Shown here: piece by piece, positions 36,072-46,400 of the stretch
Numbering within the stretch: the first letter of the stretch is position 1
Layout: each line of letters begins with the position of its first letter
Source of the DNA: an uncultured Thermotogae bacterium
Lineage (GTDB): Bacteria > Thermotogota > Thermotogae > Mesoaciditogales > Mesoaciditogaceae
Assembly: GCA_913056255.1 (NCBI GenBank)
Contig: CAJXLN010000005.1
Span: 16,193-80,192, forward strand
Direction of reading: 5' to 3'
DNA length: 64,000 bases
Notes under the pieces: generated by a model
Seen by the model: the letters and a program-made list of their open reading frames with translations, nothing else
Told to the model about the DNA's origin: nothing
Databases searched by the model: none
Program-made: the position numbers and the translations under genes

Positions 36072-36155
36072 TGGTAGAATAGCTTTAAGAGTGTCGATGA
36101 TGAGATTTTAGGGATTTTCAAAGAATTCGCGCAACCAAATGAGGGAGGGATCTAC

Positions 36156-37346
36156 GTGAAAGTGGTTATAGCTGGCAACGGAGTGAGTTCTATAACTTTG
36201 GTTAAAGAGTTGAAAAAGATATCTGACGATGCTGATATTGAAATTTTCACCGACGAAAACAGGCCGTTTTATTGGAGGCCGAGACTCATTGAAGTTTTGG
36301 CAAATGAAGCTTCTATAGACGAAATAACGCCTTACGATGAAAAGTGGTATGCAGCTCACAATGTGAAACTTCATATTTCCGATCCTGTGGTAAAAATAAA
36401 CTCTAATGAGAAAGAAGCAATCTCAAAGTCAGGATTAAAAGTAAAATACGATGCTTTCGTCTTTGCCAATGGATGTGATCCTTTTATCTTGCCGATTCCC
36501 GGCAAAGATCTCAAAAATGTTTACACCATAAGAACGTACGAAGATGTTGTCGAGGTCAAAAAGCATTACGGCGCATCAAAAAAATTCGTGATCATTGGAG
36601 GTGGCATACTTGGAATAGAAGTGGCTGCCGCCTTGAATCGCGCAGGTGAAGAGAATGTCACAATTGTGGAATATTTCCCATATCTTCTTCCGCGTCAACT
36701 TGATAAACCCGGTGCCGCGATTTTGAAAACGTATTTGGAAAAGAGATATCATCTCAAATTCTTGCTTGGAAAAGCCACGTCTGAGTTGGAAGGAAATGAA
36801 AATGTAGAAAAAGTCGTATTTTCGGATAAGAGTTCTGTTGAAGCAGATGTTGTCTTGTTTTCAGCTGGTGTACGACCAAGAATATCGATAGCCAGGGAAA
36901 CAGGAGTGGAATTTGAACGAGGTATAGTTGTGAACGATCGTTTACAAACGAGTGTGAATGACATTTACGCAATTGGGGATGTTGCACAGCATCGAAAAAA
37001 GCTTTACGGTACAGTCCCGCCAGCGGTTGAGCAAGCCAAAGTTCTTGCAAATGTCTTGAGCTCACATGATAAAAAATACACTGGAAGCATCATGTCGAAC
37101 ATGCTTAAAGTTGCCGGCGTAGATATGCTTTCCGTTGGAATGGTCGATCCTGACAGTGGAGATTACACTTTTGTGTCTAGAGGAGACATGAACAAAGGTT
37201 TTTACAAAAAAATCGTTACAGAAGGAAATAAATTTGCCGGAGCAATCACCATAGGCGTGAAAAAAGCGAATGCTTTGAAGTTGAAAAAACTCGTTGATGA
37301 AGGCTCTCCGGCGAACTCGCCACTAACGAAATACGTCGAATTTTGA
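36156..37346 (+). CDS. NAD(P)H:rubredoxin reductase-like FAD oxidoreductase
   Basis: 396 residues of the pyridine-nucleotide-disulphide fold: FAD-binding VVIAGNGVSSITLVKEL at the N-terminus, NAD-binding FVIIGGGILGIEVAAAL (~147-163), and second FAD motif DIYAIGDVAQ (~269-278). The redox-active Cys pair of disulphide reductases is absent, as in rubredoxin reductases and NADH oxidases. The next gene encodes a ferritin-like diiron protein, so together they may form an NADH-driven peroxide/oxygen detoxification pair. GTG start behind GGGAGGG. Confidence 0.8.
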   Translation: MKVVIAGNGVSSITLVKELKKISDDADIEIFTDENRPFYWRPRLIEVLANEASIDEITPYDEKWYAAHNVKLHISDPVVKINSNEKEAISKSGLKVKYDAFVFANGCDPFILPIPGKDLKNVYTIRTYEDVVEVKKHYGASKKFVIIGGGILGIEVAAALNRAGEENVTIVEYFPYLLPRQLDKPGAAILKTYLEKRYHLKFLLGKATSELEGNENVEKVVFSDKSSVEADVVLFSAGVRPRISIARETGVEFERGIVVNDRLQTSVNDIYAIGDVAQHRKKLYGTVPPAVEQAKVLANVLSSHDKKYTGSIMSNMLKVAGVDMLSVGMVDPDSGDYTFVSRGDMNKGFYKKIVTEGNKFAGAITIGVKKANALKLKKLVDEGSPANSPLTKYVEF

Positions 37347-37359
37347 GGAGGAAATGACC

Positions 37360-37830
37360 ATGAAAGATTACATTTATTCTCCGAATGAGTTGCTTGAGAT
37401 GGCTCTGAAGATCGAAAAAGATGGAGTAACTTTTTACTCTTATTTATCGAAAAATTCCAAGGACTCTAAAAGGAAGGAGTTTTTTTCGTACCTTGCTTCT
37501 CAAGAAGAGCAGCATATTAAAGATTTTAAGGCTATTTCTTCGGGACTTATTGATGACGTAGAGCCGGAGTTCTGGGATGAAGCATCAAAATACATTCAGA
37601 GCTTGGTAGAGGGGAAAATATTTCCGAGTGCCGAAGATATGATAGAAAAATCAAAGGGAATGAATGTCGACCAAATATTGGATTCAGCAATCGGGGTAGA
37701 AAAAGAAACCGTCATCTTCTATGAAGAGTTGTTCGATCTTGTTCGTGCAAAAAAATCCAAAGAAATTCTTTCAAAGATAATACGTGAAGAAGTAGGACAC
37801 GTAAGAAAACTTTCTATGTTGAAGGAATGA
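37360..37830 (+). CDS. Ferritin-like diiron protein (rubrerythrin-type, no rubredoxin domain)
   Basis: 156 residues from ATG 37360, nine bases behind GAGGAGG (ATG 37354 is too close). A four-helix bundle with diiron ligands EKDGVTFY, EEQHIKDF, GVEKETVIFYEEL and EEVGHVRKL. The C-terminal rubredoxin domain of classical rubrerythrin is missing, so electrons probably come through an external carrier. Directly after the rubredoxin-reductase-like gene (8 bases), suggesting joint oxidative-stress function. Confidence 0.82.
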   Translation: MKDYIYSPNELLEMALKIEKDGVTFYSYLSKNSKDSKRKEFFSYLASQEEQHIKDFKAISSGLIDDVEPEFWDEASKYIQSLVEGKIFPSAEDMIEKSKGMNVDQILDSAIGVEKETVIFYEELFDLVRAKKSKEILSKIIREEVGHVRKLSMLKE

Positions 37831-37845
37831 AGGGAGAGGATTCAC

Positions 37846-39228
37846 ATGTTAAAGAAATTTTCTTTAATTCTGTTAATTTTAGTCATTTCCACCTTAGCAT
37901 TAGCACAAGGGGTCATGAATTTTGCACCCAAAAGCGCTAATGTCGTAGCCGTCTTCGAAAACAACAGTCAAAATTACAGTGCTTTGAAAAAGGCACCGTT
38001 ATTTTCTTTCCTGTTAGACGATCTTGGAATAGAGAGTCTGATTAAATCCTCAGTCAGTCAAACTGCACTTTCTATTAACACTAAAACCTCCCAAATATGG
38101 AATGCAATTCAAAATGATTTCGTCATATTTGGAAAGAGAGATATGAATTCAAAATCTGAATTTAGCGTTGCTGCAGTATTCAAAAGCAATTCAAACATGG
38201 TTATGAATTTGCTTTCTTCATTCATTGGAGGGAATCTTGGAACTCAAAAAATCAACGACGTTACTTTCAAAACATTTGAAGCGAACGGCCTGACCATTTA
38301 CGCTCTGGATCACGATGAATACGTCTTGTTATCGAATTCTCCAAACTTGATAATCGATTCTGTGAATTCTTATGATGGGAAAAGCCCATCTTTCAAAGCA
38401 TTTGGAAATGTTCCAAGTGATTCCTGGTTCTCGATTTACTTCAAAGATGAATTTTCAAAAGACTCCACGAGCGATGCAATACCAAAAGACACGGTCGCCT
38501 ACGGGGAAGTAAAGGGAAATTCTTTATCCATAACGGGAGTGTCTGAATTTGAATACAAGAACAAAACTCTCAAGTCGAAGATACTTTCTTTCAAATCAAA
38601 TGCGAAATCGCTTGAAACGACTCCCGCAACAGGAGATTTTTGGGTTGCTGCGGATGTTGCCGATCCAGTTGAGCTTTACAAATTGGTGAAAAATTACGCA
38701 AAAGGTTGGAAAACCGATAAATTACCTGTATTGAATGAGAAAGAGGTACTTGACTTGGTTGGCCATATGAACGGCAAAGTTTTCATGTACGCGAATGCAG
38801 GTTCGAGCAAAGAAGATTACGTTGCATCTGTCTACCTTTCTAAAGACATATCAAAGTACATACCAAATATTTCAAAAACAGCATCTGCCACTTTCAAATG
38901 GCAAGGTCATACAGTACTTCGTAACGATACCGTTGAGGGAACAAGGACAACATCTGACTACACTATCTTTTATCACGATAAAGTTATTTTTTCCAATATG
39001 GCGCCTGAGGATGTTTCGAAGTATCTAAAAGTTCCAACCAAGGCGGAAGATGTGGGAAATTACTCGAGTTTCTCAAATCAGGTTTGGAACAACGCCTTCG
39101 TGATCGGATATGTGGACATCGGAAATATAATAGAAAACGCACTTCAATACACTCTCAAATCAGGCGCGATTTTCCAGGCAAAAACTGATAGCAACGCTGA
39201 TTTTGTGTGGCAGTTAATATTAAGGTGA
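37846..39228 (+). CDS. Secreted protein of unknown function, DUF3352-like
   Basis: 460 residues. Clear signal peptide (KKFSLILLILVISTLALAQG). After it comes FAPKSANVVAVFENNSQNY, the kind of opening seen in DUF3352-type proteins, followed by mixed alpha/beta sequence rich in Ser, Lys and Asn. No catalytic motif or membrane anchor other than the signal. ATG start behind GGGAGAGG. It lies between the ferritin-like gene and the aminotransferase in the same direction. Family assignment is tentative. Confidence 0.5.
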   Translation: MLKKFSLILLILVISTLALAQGVMNFAPKSANVVAVFENNSQNYSALKKAPLFSFLLDDLGIESLIKSSVSQTALSINTKTSQIWNAIQNDFVIFGKRDMNSKSEFSVAAVFKSNSNMVMNLLSSFIGGNLGTQKINDVTFKTFEANGLTIYALDHDEYVLLSNSPNLIIDSVNSYDGKSPSFKAFGNVPSDSWFSIYFKDEFSKDSTSDAIPKDTVAYGEVKGNSLSITGVSEFEYKNKTLKSKILSFKSNAKSLETTPATGDFWVAADVADPVELYKLVKNYAKGWKTDKLPVLNEKEVLDLVGHMNGKVFMYANAGSSKEDYVASVYLSKDISKYIPNISKTASATFKWQGHTVLRNDTVEGTRTTSDYTIFYHDKVIFSNMAPEDVSKYLKVPTKAEDVGNYSSFSNQVWNNAFVIGYVDIGNIIENALQYTLKSGAIFQAKTDSNADFVWQLILR

Positions 39229-39235
39229 TTTGCTG

Positions 39236-40384
39236 ATGCGCAAACTTTCCAAGGCTGTTGAATCTGTAGAATCATCTGTAACTTTGAGGATAAACTCAAA
39301 GGCTCAAGCTCTGAAAAAATCCGGAAAGGACATTGTGATTTTTACGGCAGGGGAGCCCGATTTTGCAACACCCGATGAGGTAAAAAATGCCGCTGTAGAT
39401 GCGATAAATGCGAATTTTACCAAATACACAAAATCAAGTGGCATCGTTGAATTGCGAGAGAGAATATGTAGAAAGTTAAAAGATGACAACGGCCTCGAAT
39501 ATTCTCCTGATGAGATCGTTGTTTCTAACGGTGGTAAACAGGCGCTTTTTAACATATTTGGAGCGATTTTAAATCCAGATGATGAGGTGATGATCTTCAC
39601 GCCTGCGTGGGTAAGTTATGCCCCTCAAATAATAATGTGGAAAGCCAAAGCAGTAGAAGTTTCAACCTCGTCCGAAGAAGGATATTTGCCAAAACGCGAA
39701 TCACTTGAATCCAATCTAACAGATCGAACAAAGGCCATACTTTTGAATTCTCCAAACAATCCAACTGGTGCCGTATACGATAGAAAAACTCTGAAAATGA
39801 TAGCTGATTTCGCAACGGAGCACGATCTTTACGTGGTTGCAGATGAAGTCTATGAAAAGATGGTCTACGATCTTGAACACATATCCATCGCTTCCATAAA
39901 TGGAATGCGCAATCGCACTTTGATCGTTAACGGTTTTTCAAAAAGCCACGCCATGACAGGTTGGCGTGTGGGATACTCGGTTGCCCCTTTAGAAATCTCA
40001 AAAGAGATCGCCAAGATCCAATCTCACACAACATCGAACATAAACTCCATTGCTCAGATGGCAGCCCTTAAAGCTTTAGATGTCGACACCTCGTATATGA
40101 TGATAGAATATCGAAAAAGAAGGGATTTGATCGTTGATCTACTCGATAGAGCGAATTTCAAGTTTTCAAAACCTGCCGGGGCTTTCTACACTATGATCGA
40201 CGTAAGAGATTTTTTGCACGGCAAGACAACCGAAGAGCTTTGCATGGATCTTATGGAAAACGCTGGCGTTGCGGTAATACCAGGTGATGGATTTGGAGCA
40301 CCAGGATTTGTCAGAATATCCTTTGCGACATCTCAAGAACAAATAAAAAAAGGGATTGAAAGATTGACGAACTACTTGAATTGA
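39236..40384 (+). CDS. Class I aminotransferase, aspartate aminotransferase-like
   Basis: 382 residues from ATG 39236, eight bases behind AAGGTGA. PLP lysine in VNGFSKSHAMTGWRVGY (~235), FTAGEPDFATP, LNSPNNPTGAVY and the C-terminal substrate Arg in GFVRISFATS. Fits the thermophile AspAT Ib subgroup, transferring amino groups between aspartate (or other amino acids) and 2-oxoglutarate. Final gene before a strong hairpin. Confidence 0.92.
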   Translation: MRKLSKAVESVESSVTLRINSKAQALKKSGKDIVIFTAGEPDFATPDEVKNAAVDAINANFTKYTKSSGIVELRERICRKLKDDNGLEYSPDEIVVSNGGKQALFNIFGAILNPDDEVMIFTPAWVSYAPQIIMWKAKAVEVSTSSEEGYLPKRESLESNLTDRTKAILLNSPNNPTGAVYDRKTLKMIADFATEHDLYVVADEVYEKMVYDLEHISIASINGMRNRTLIVNGFSKSHAMTGWRVGYSVAPLEISKEIAKIQSHTTSNINSIAQMAALKALDVDTSYMMIEYRKRRDLIVDLLDRANFKFSKPAGAFYTMIDVRDFLHGKTTEELCMDLMENAGVAVIPGDGFGAPGFVRISFATSQEQIKKGIERLTNYLN

Positions 40385-40413
40385 CATAAAGAGTAGTGAT
40401 ATACGATTCAAGA

Positions 40414-40442
40414 AAGTGGGATCTTTTTCAAAGATCCCACTT
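40414..40442 (+). terminator. Strong hairpin after the aminotransferase
   Basis: A perfect 13-bp stem (AAGTGGGATCTTT / AAAGATCCCACTT) with a 3-base loop, 30 bases after the stop codon. No long T tract follows, but position and strength fit a terminator. The rest of the 312-base gap to wecA is AT-rich and holds two TGAATTCA palindromes (40474, 40603) and a promoter; no gene seen. Confidence 0.75.
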
Positions 40443-40643
40443 CTAAAATTTCACCGTATCCATCTTCTTTAGATGAATTCATTTATTAGAAATTCAAATG
40501 AGAAGTGTTGTCGCCATGAATTGACCATCTATTTCAAGAATAACAAAATACATTTTTGGAAAATTCTTTAAGAGTGTTTAATGATTCTATTTTAGTTGAA
40601 GGTGAATTCATCCTGTTCGGAGATGAAATTCAATTCCAATTCA

Positions 40644-40652
40644 TGATATAAT
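40644..40652 (+). promoter_or_regulatory. Extended -10 promoter for the WecA-type gene
   Basis: TGATATAAT, 45 bases upstream of the TTG start. No good -35 box. Confidence 0.55.
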
Positions 40653-40696
40653 TCACAGGCCTTTTCACAGACAAATTCTATTGAAAGGAATAAGAT

Positions 40697-41722
40697 TTGG
40701 ACAAATTCATTGTGGCCATTGTAGCGTTTCTTACAACTTTGACAACGACTCCTGTTGCGATTTTTTTTGCAAAATCAAAGGGATGGGTGGACCTTCCAAA
40801 TGAGAGGAAGGTCCATAAGGTTCCAATGCCAAGAGTGGGTGGCTTGGGAATATTTGCCGGCATAGTTGTGGGAGTCGTATCGACTGGATTTTTGAAAGAT
40901 CAAATGTGGCCTTTTTTACTTCTTATACCTTTCACACTGATCTCAATGATGGGTTTTGTAGATGATGTAAAAGGGCTATCTTTCAAAATAAAATTCGCAA
41001 TTCAAATATTGGCTTCAATTCTCGCTGTGCTTCTCATTGGAGCAAATGTACCGTACATTACCAACCCCTTTAGTCACTCCAGAATAGCTTTCGGGATCTT
41101 CGGGCCTGTGATCGCGGTTATCTGGATGGTTGGAATAACAAATGCCATAAATCTTTCAGACGGACTTGACGGTCTTGCAGCTGGAATAAGCGCGATAGCA
41201 GCATTGGCATTGGCGTTTACTTCAGCAAGAGTGGATATCACAACGGCTCTCATCGCCGTGAGCGTTTTTGCGTCGGCTGTTGCCTTTCTAAGATACAATT
41301 TTCATCCAGCTAAAACATTCATGGGAGACACGGGAAGTCAATTACTTGGATTTGCCCTCGCTGTGATCTCCATAAAGGGATCCTCACTTTCGGCTTCTAC
41401 CCTTTCACTGGCTGTTCCAATACTTGTCCTGGGAATTCCAATTTTAGACACCACGTATGCATTTATTCGAAGAATGGTCAAAGGAGGAAATCCTTTTTTG
41501 CCAGACAAAATGCACATTCATCATCAACTTCTGAGTATAGGATTCTCTCATGTTGGTGCAGTGGTTTTTATATACGCAATTAGTTTTGCACTTGCCATGA
41601 TCGCAATGGCCTTCAGAGGCCAACATGAATTGACATTTTTTGCTTTTTATGCGGTTATAGCGATTGCTCTTTTCGCTTTCTTAAAAGTTATGCGTGATAA
41701 AAATAAAAAAAGGGGTGAATAG
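40697..41722 (+). CDS. WecA/TagO-type undecaprenyl-phosphate sugar-1-phosphate transferase
   Basis: 341-residue membrane protein with about ten transmembrane helices. Family motifs: LPNERKVHKVPMPRVGGLGIF, the metal-binding MGFVDDVKGLS, GITNAINLSDGLDGLA, FLRYNFHPAKTFMGDTGS, and the HIHH motif in PDKMHIHHQLL, which separates WecA/TagO from MraY. Transfers GlcNAc-1-P (or related) to undecaprenyl phosphate to start an envelope polysaccharide. TTG start behind AAGGA. One base before the next gene's GTG. Confidence 0.93.
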   Translation: MDKFIVAIVAFLTTLTTTPVAIFFAKSKGWVDLPNERKVHKVPMPRVGGLGIFAGIVVGVVSTGFLKDQMWPFLLLIPFTLISMMGFVDDVKGLSFKIKFAIQILASILAVLLIGANVPYITNPFSHSRIAFGIFGPVIAVIWMVGITNAINLSDGLDGLAAGISAIAALALAFTSARVDITTALIAVSVFASAVAFLRYNFHPAKTFMGDTGSQLLGFALAVISIKGSSLSASTLSLAVPILVLGIPILDTTYAFIRRMVKGGNPFLPDKMHIHHQLLSIGFSHVGAVVFIYAISFALAMIAMAFRGQHELTFFAFYAVIAIALFAFLKVMRDKNKKRGE

Positions 41723-41723
41723 C

Positions 41724-43382
41724 GTGCCTGATATCTTGAAAATCAAATTGCTCAAAACCGGTAAAATACTTGAATATCCAGAAGGGATCACTCTTGAAGC
41801 GATTGCAAAAGAACATCAGAAATTGTACGATTCTGAAATCGTTGCCGTTCGAGTTAACAACGACATCAAAGAGCTTTTCAAAACTTTGGACAAGGATTCC
41901 GAGATCGATTTTATCGATCTCACGGACGAAGACGGTGTGAAAATCTATCAAAGAGGTTTGACGTTTTTAACGTATGTCGCATCATTGGAGGTTTTTCCTG
42001 ACAAAGTCTTAAAAGTGCGTCATTCACTTGGAAAGGGACTTTACTGCGAATTCGACGGTTGGACACCTTCAAAAGAAGACATTGATAAGATAAAAGAAAA
42101 AATGCGCGACCTTGTTGAAGAAGACATACCGTTCGTCAAGAAAGAACTTTACAAGTTCGATGCGCTTGAACTTTTCAAAAAGCATGGTATGTACGATAAG
42201 ATAGAGCTTTTGAAATATCGAACGAAATCAACGATAAATGTTTATTGGTGCGGTAAGTACTTCAATTATTATTACGGATATATGGTTCCATCCACTTCGT
42301 ACATAAAACTTTTCGATCTGATCAAAGTCAACAACGGCTTCGTCTTAGTGCATCCTGACATAACCTCTCCAAATGCTTTACCTGCATACGTACCTCAGCC
42401 TAAAATGTCAAAGGCCTATGAAGATCGCGAACGATGGGCAAAGATCGTTGATATGGAAAATGTTGGAGATCTGAACAAGCTCGTTTCAAGTGGCAGAGCA
42501 AGGGAATTGATCATGATGTGTGAATTACTTCATGAAAAAGAAATTTCACGCATTGCTGACGATATAACGTCGCGTGATAATGTAAAATTAGTACTCATAT
42601 CCGGACCATCATCGTCAGGAAAAACCACTTTCTCAAAAAGGCTTGCACTTCAATTAAGAGTAAATGGATTTAAACCGTACCCAATGTCACTTGACGATTA
42701 CTTCGTTGAAAGAGACAAAACGCCTGTAGGCCCAGATGGAAAACCCGATTTCGAGTCTTTAAAAGCTCTTGATCTGGAATTGTTTAACCACGTTTTGAAT
42801 TCTGTATTTGAAGGCAAAGAGGTTGAAATTCCCAAGTTCAACTTCAAAACCGGAAAGCGTGAATACAAGGGAAATGTGATAAAGCCAACTGATAGAACGA
42901 TACTGATCGTTGAGGGAATTCATGGGCTTAATCCAGAACTTACAAACGAAGACGATTCTTTGAAATACCGCATATACGTGAGTGCTCTCACACAGATGGA
43001 TTTGGACAACGATAACAGAATACCAACAACCGATGTAAGAATAGTTAGGCGTATGGTTAGAGATTACAAATTTCGTGGGCACAGCGCTTTGAAAACCTTG
43101 CAAATGTGGCCATCTGTTAGGTTGGGAGAAGAACGAAACATATTTCCTTATCAAGAAAATGCAAACGTAATGTTCAACTCTGCACTTCCTTACGAACTCG
43201 CCATTTTGAAAAACTTCGTTACCCCCTTACTTCTTCAAGTGGATAATTCCACTTCTGTGTACAGTCAAGCTCGAAGACTCATAAGATTCCTCGATTACTT
43301 TTTACCAATTGTTGATTTCGATGTTATTCCATCAACATCTATAATTAGAGAATTCATTGGAGGAAGTTATTTCCATTACTGA
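41724..43382 (+). CDS. TGS-domain nucleoside (uridine) kinase-like protein
   Basis: 552 residues from GTG 41724, with AGGGGTG 7 bases upstream. N-terminal TGS-like domain (~1-60), a ThrRS-like editing/linker region (~60-240; VRHSLGKG and NYYYGYMVPSTSYI), then a P-loop kinase (~275-550) with GPSSSGKTTFSKRL, SLDDYFVERDKTP and VEGIHGLN. This architecture is a known uridine-kinase-related family in Thermotogota and Firmicutes whose true substrate is not established. A short classical uridine kinase is also present at 50.9 kb, so the two likely differ in role. Confidence 0.85.
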   Translation: MPDILKIKLLKTGKILEYPEGITLEAIAKEHQKLYDSEIVAVRVNNDIKELFKTLDKDSEIDFIDLTDEDGVKIYQRGLTFLTYVASLEVFPDKVLKVRHSLGKGLYCEFDGWTPSKEDIDKIKEKMRDLVEEDIPFVKKELYKFDALELFKKHGMYDKIELLKYRTKSTINVYWCGKYFNYYYGYMVPSTSYIKLFDLIKVNNGFVLVHPDITSPNALPAYVPQPKMSKAYEDRERWAKIVDMENVGDLNKLVSSGRARELIMMCELLHEKEISRIADDITSRDNVKLVLISGPSSSGKTTFSKRLALQLRVNGFKPYPMSLDDYFVERDKTPVGPDGKPDFESLKALDLELFNHVLNSVFEGKEVEIPKFNFKTGKREYKGNVIKPTDRTILIVEGIHGLNPELTNEDDSLKYRIYVSALTQMDLDNDNRIPTTDVRIVRRMVRDYKFRGHSALKTLQMWPSVRLGEERNIFPYQENANVMFNSALPYELAILKNFVTPLLLQVDNSTSVYSQARRLIRFLDYFLPIVDFDVIPSTSIIREFIGGSYFHY

Positions 43383-43410
43383 TCCACTTTTTTAAAAATC
43401 GAAACGATAA

Positions 43411-43454
43411 CGCTACATATAGTATGATAATGAAATGTTATACTATATGTAGCG
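43411..43454 (+). promoter_or_regulatory. Twin NrdR boxes in the nrdJ promoter
   Basis: CTACATATAG (43413-43422) and CTATATGTAG (43443-43452) are 30 bases apart, about three helical turns, and each fits the core CwAtATaTwG of NrdR boxes with at most one lower-case mismatch. They are also arms of a perfect 13-bp inverted repeat. A TATGATAAT element lies between, so NrdR binding would cover the -10. NrdR represses ribonucleotide reductase genes in response to dATP/ATP. Confidence 0.85.
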
Positions 43455-43480
43455 CTATGGCTTAAGGAGGTATTTTATAG

Positions 43481-46400
43481 ATGTTGTCTCAAGTAATAGA
43501 AAGATTTATCGACACTGATCCAAGTCAAAACTCAATGAGAATACTAAAAGAGAGGTATCTTTGGAAGAACCAAGATGGTGAGTTCGCGGAAACAAACTGG
43601 GACGACGTGTCAAGAAGAGTGGCACGAGTCATCGCAACAGCGGAACTAATGAACCCAAAAATGAAAGAAAAATCGAACGAAGAGAGACTTGAAGATGTAA
43701 AGAAATGGGAAAGAAAGTTTTTCGAAATTCTAAAAGCACGACTCTTCATTCCGAATAGTCCCACACTTTTCAATGCCGGCAGTGGAATAAGCATCGAGCT
43801 TTTGCAGAAAAATCTAAACGAAATGACCCTTAAAGATTACGAAGCGATTTACTCCGGTAGAAATTACCTTCACATGTTGAGTGCCTGTTTTGTCGTACCA
43901 GTTGAAGATAGCATTGATGGGATATTCAACGCGGTTAAAAATTACGCGCTTATTACCAAATCTGGAGGTGGCGTTGGATCCAATTTCTCAAATTTGAGAC
44001 CAAAAGGCGCATTTGTTGCTGGAACTTCTGGACGTTCATCCGGACCCGTGAGTTTTATGCACGTTTTTAACTCTGCCATAAGTGTTGTGGAACAAGGGTA
44101 TAAGCGCCGTGGAGCGCTTATGGGAATACTCGATATTACACATCCCGACATAGAAGATTTCATAAAAGCAAAAAAACACAACACGGGTGATTCTGTTCTT
44201 AATTTTTTCAACATGTCCGTTGCGATAAAGAACAAAGTGGATATTTTAAAAGCTTATGAAGAAGATGGAGAAATCGAGCTTTCTCATCCTAAAGAAAGTA
44301 AAAAGAAATTCGTCAAGATCAGAGAACTTCTTGGGAAAATAGCAGAAAATGCTTGGAAAACAGGTGATCCTGGATTAGTCATTCTTGATGAGATGAACAA
44401 ATACAACGCCCTTTATCCCATAAGAGTGATAGAATCCACCAATCCTTGCGTTACAGGCGATACCTTCGTTCAAACCTCAGAAGGCCCAAAACAAGTTTCG
44501 GATCTGATAGGGAAAAAGGTGAATCTCGTCGTAAACGGATCCGAATACGAGATGATATCTGAAGGTTTTTTCAGTACTGGAAGGAAAGATGTGCTTAACC
44601 TCAAAACACAAGAAGGATATTCACTGAAACTCACGAAAAACCATCTTGTATCCAAAGTCAAGGCGCAAACGAAATATTCGCTTGAGACGGAATGGATCAG
44701 TGTCGAAGATATCAAAGCGGGAGACAAGATAATCGTTAACAACCATAGGGGAGCGAAAGGTTGGTCTGGGAAATACGGTGAAAAAGAAGGGTACATGATT
44801 GGAATTCTCATTGGAGACGGAAGCTTCTCTCCCAAAAATTCCATTCTAAATGTCTTGGCTTCGAAAAAGGATGAAGTAGCAGAATACGCAATGGACGTGC
44901 CATACGGATCTGATTTCAAAGATTGGAGATCCGTAAAAAGTTCAGCCGCTCGCAGTCTGATCACAGAGCGCGTGAAAAAGCTTGCCAACGAAATGGGCAT
45001 AGTCAGAGGACGAAAAACTATAACAGACGATGTTGAAAAAACGTCTTTCGATTTTTATAAAGGATTCCTCAGAGCTCTTTTCGACTTGTACGGAACTGTC
45101 CAGGTAAACGCGGGAAATGATGTATCCGTAAGACTCGTACAAAGTAACATCGAGCTTCTTGAAAGAGTCCAGAGAATGCTTTTGAGGATGGGAATATTCA
45201 GCAAAATTCACAGAAATGGAAAAAGTACTGAACGAAGTTTCCTACCAGACGACACGGATAAAACGAAATACCATGCGATCAAATCTCAGCACGAATTGAT
45301 CATTTCAAAGGACAATCTGATCGTTTTCAACGAGCTAATAGGATTTGAAGACACGACCAAACAGGGGAAACTCGATGAAATATTGGCGGACTACGCCCAA
45401 AAGATGAACAGAGAAAGCTTCGTGGCCACGGTGGATTCGGTAGAGGAAATCGGAATACGGGATGTTTATGACGTTTCTGTCGAAAAGGTTCACGCCTTCG
45501 ATGCCAACGGACTCATGGCTCACAACTGCGGTGAAATCGGGCTTCCTCCTTTTGAAGCTTGCAATCTTGGTTCCATCGATGTGGCGAAATTTTATAACGA
45601 TGGAGAATTCGATCATGAAGGATTCAAAGAGTTAGGAAAAATAGCCACGAGATTTTTGGACGATGTTATCGATGTGAATGTTTTCCCATTACCGGAAATA
45701 GACGAAGCGGTGAGAAATTCAAGACGTCTTGGCCTTGGCATCATGGGTTTTGCCGATCTTCTGTACATGATGGAGATCCCATACGATTCCGAAGAAGGTA
45801 GAAAGTTCGCATCTAATCTCATGGCAGAATTGGCACTTGAAGCGCATCAAACGTCGTATGAATTGGGTCTCGAGAAAGGCAATTTCCCTCTTTACGATCA
45901 GAGCCGTTATGCGACAGAACGCGGTTTCATTCCTTTCGCGATGGGATCCTCCGACTTTGATGAAGAAATAAGGACAAGATTTGACGAGATCTCAAAAGCC
46001 CACAGAAACGTAGCCGTTCTCACAGTTGCTCCAACTGGTTCGATATCCAACATCGCCGATACCTCTTCTGGACTTGAGCCCAACTTTTTGCTCGCATATA
46101 CTCGATATATGAACGGTTCTGATGGCTCAAAGAAAGCCCTCATTTACGTGAATCGTGTTTTTATGAATCGTCTTGAAAACACGCTAAAGGAAGAAGACAT
46201 AGAAGGCATAAAGGAGAGAATTCTAAAAGATGGAACTCTCAGAAATATAGAAAATATTCCACCGGAGATCAAGAGAATATTCGTTGTAAGTCATGATATA
46301 TCACCGGATGATCATTTGCTCATGCAGGAAGCATTTCAGAAATACGTGGACAACAACATATCCAAAACCATCAATTTGCCGAATTCCGCAACTGTTGAAG

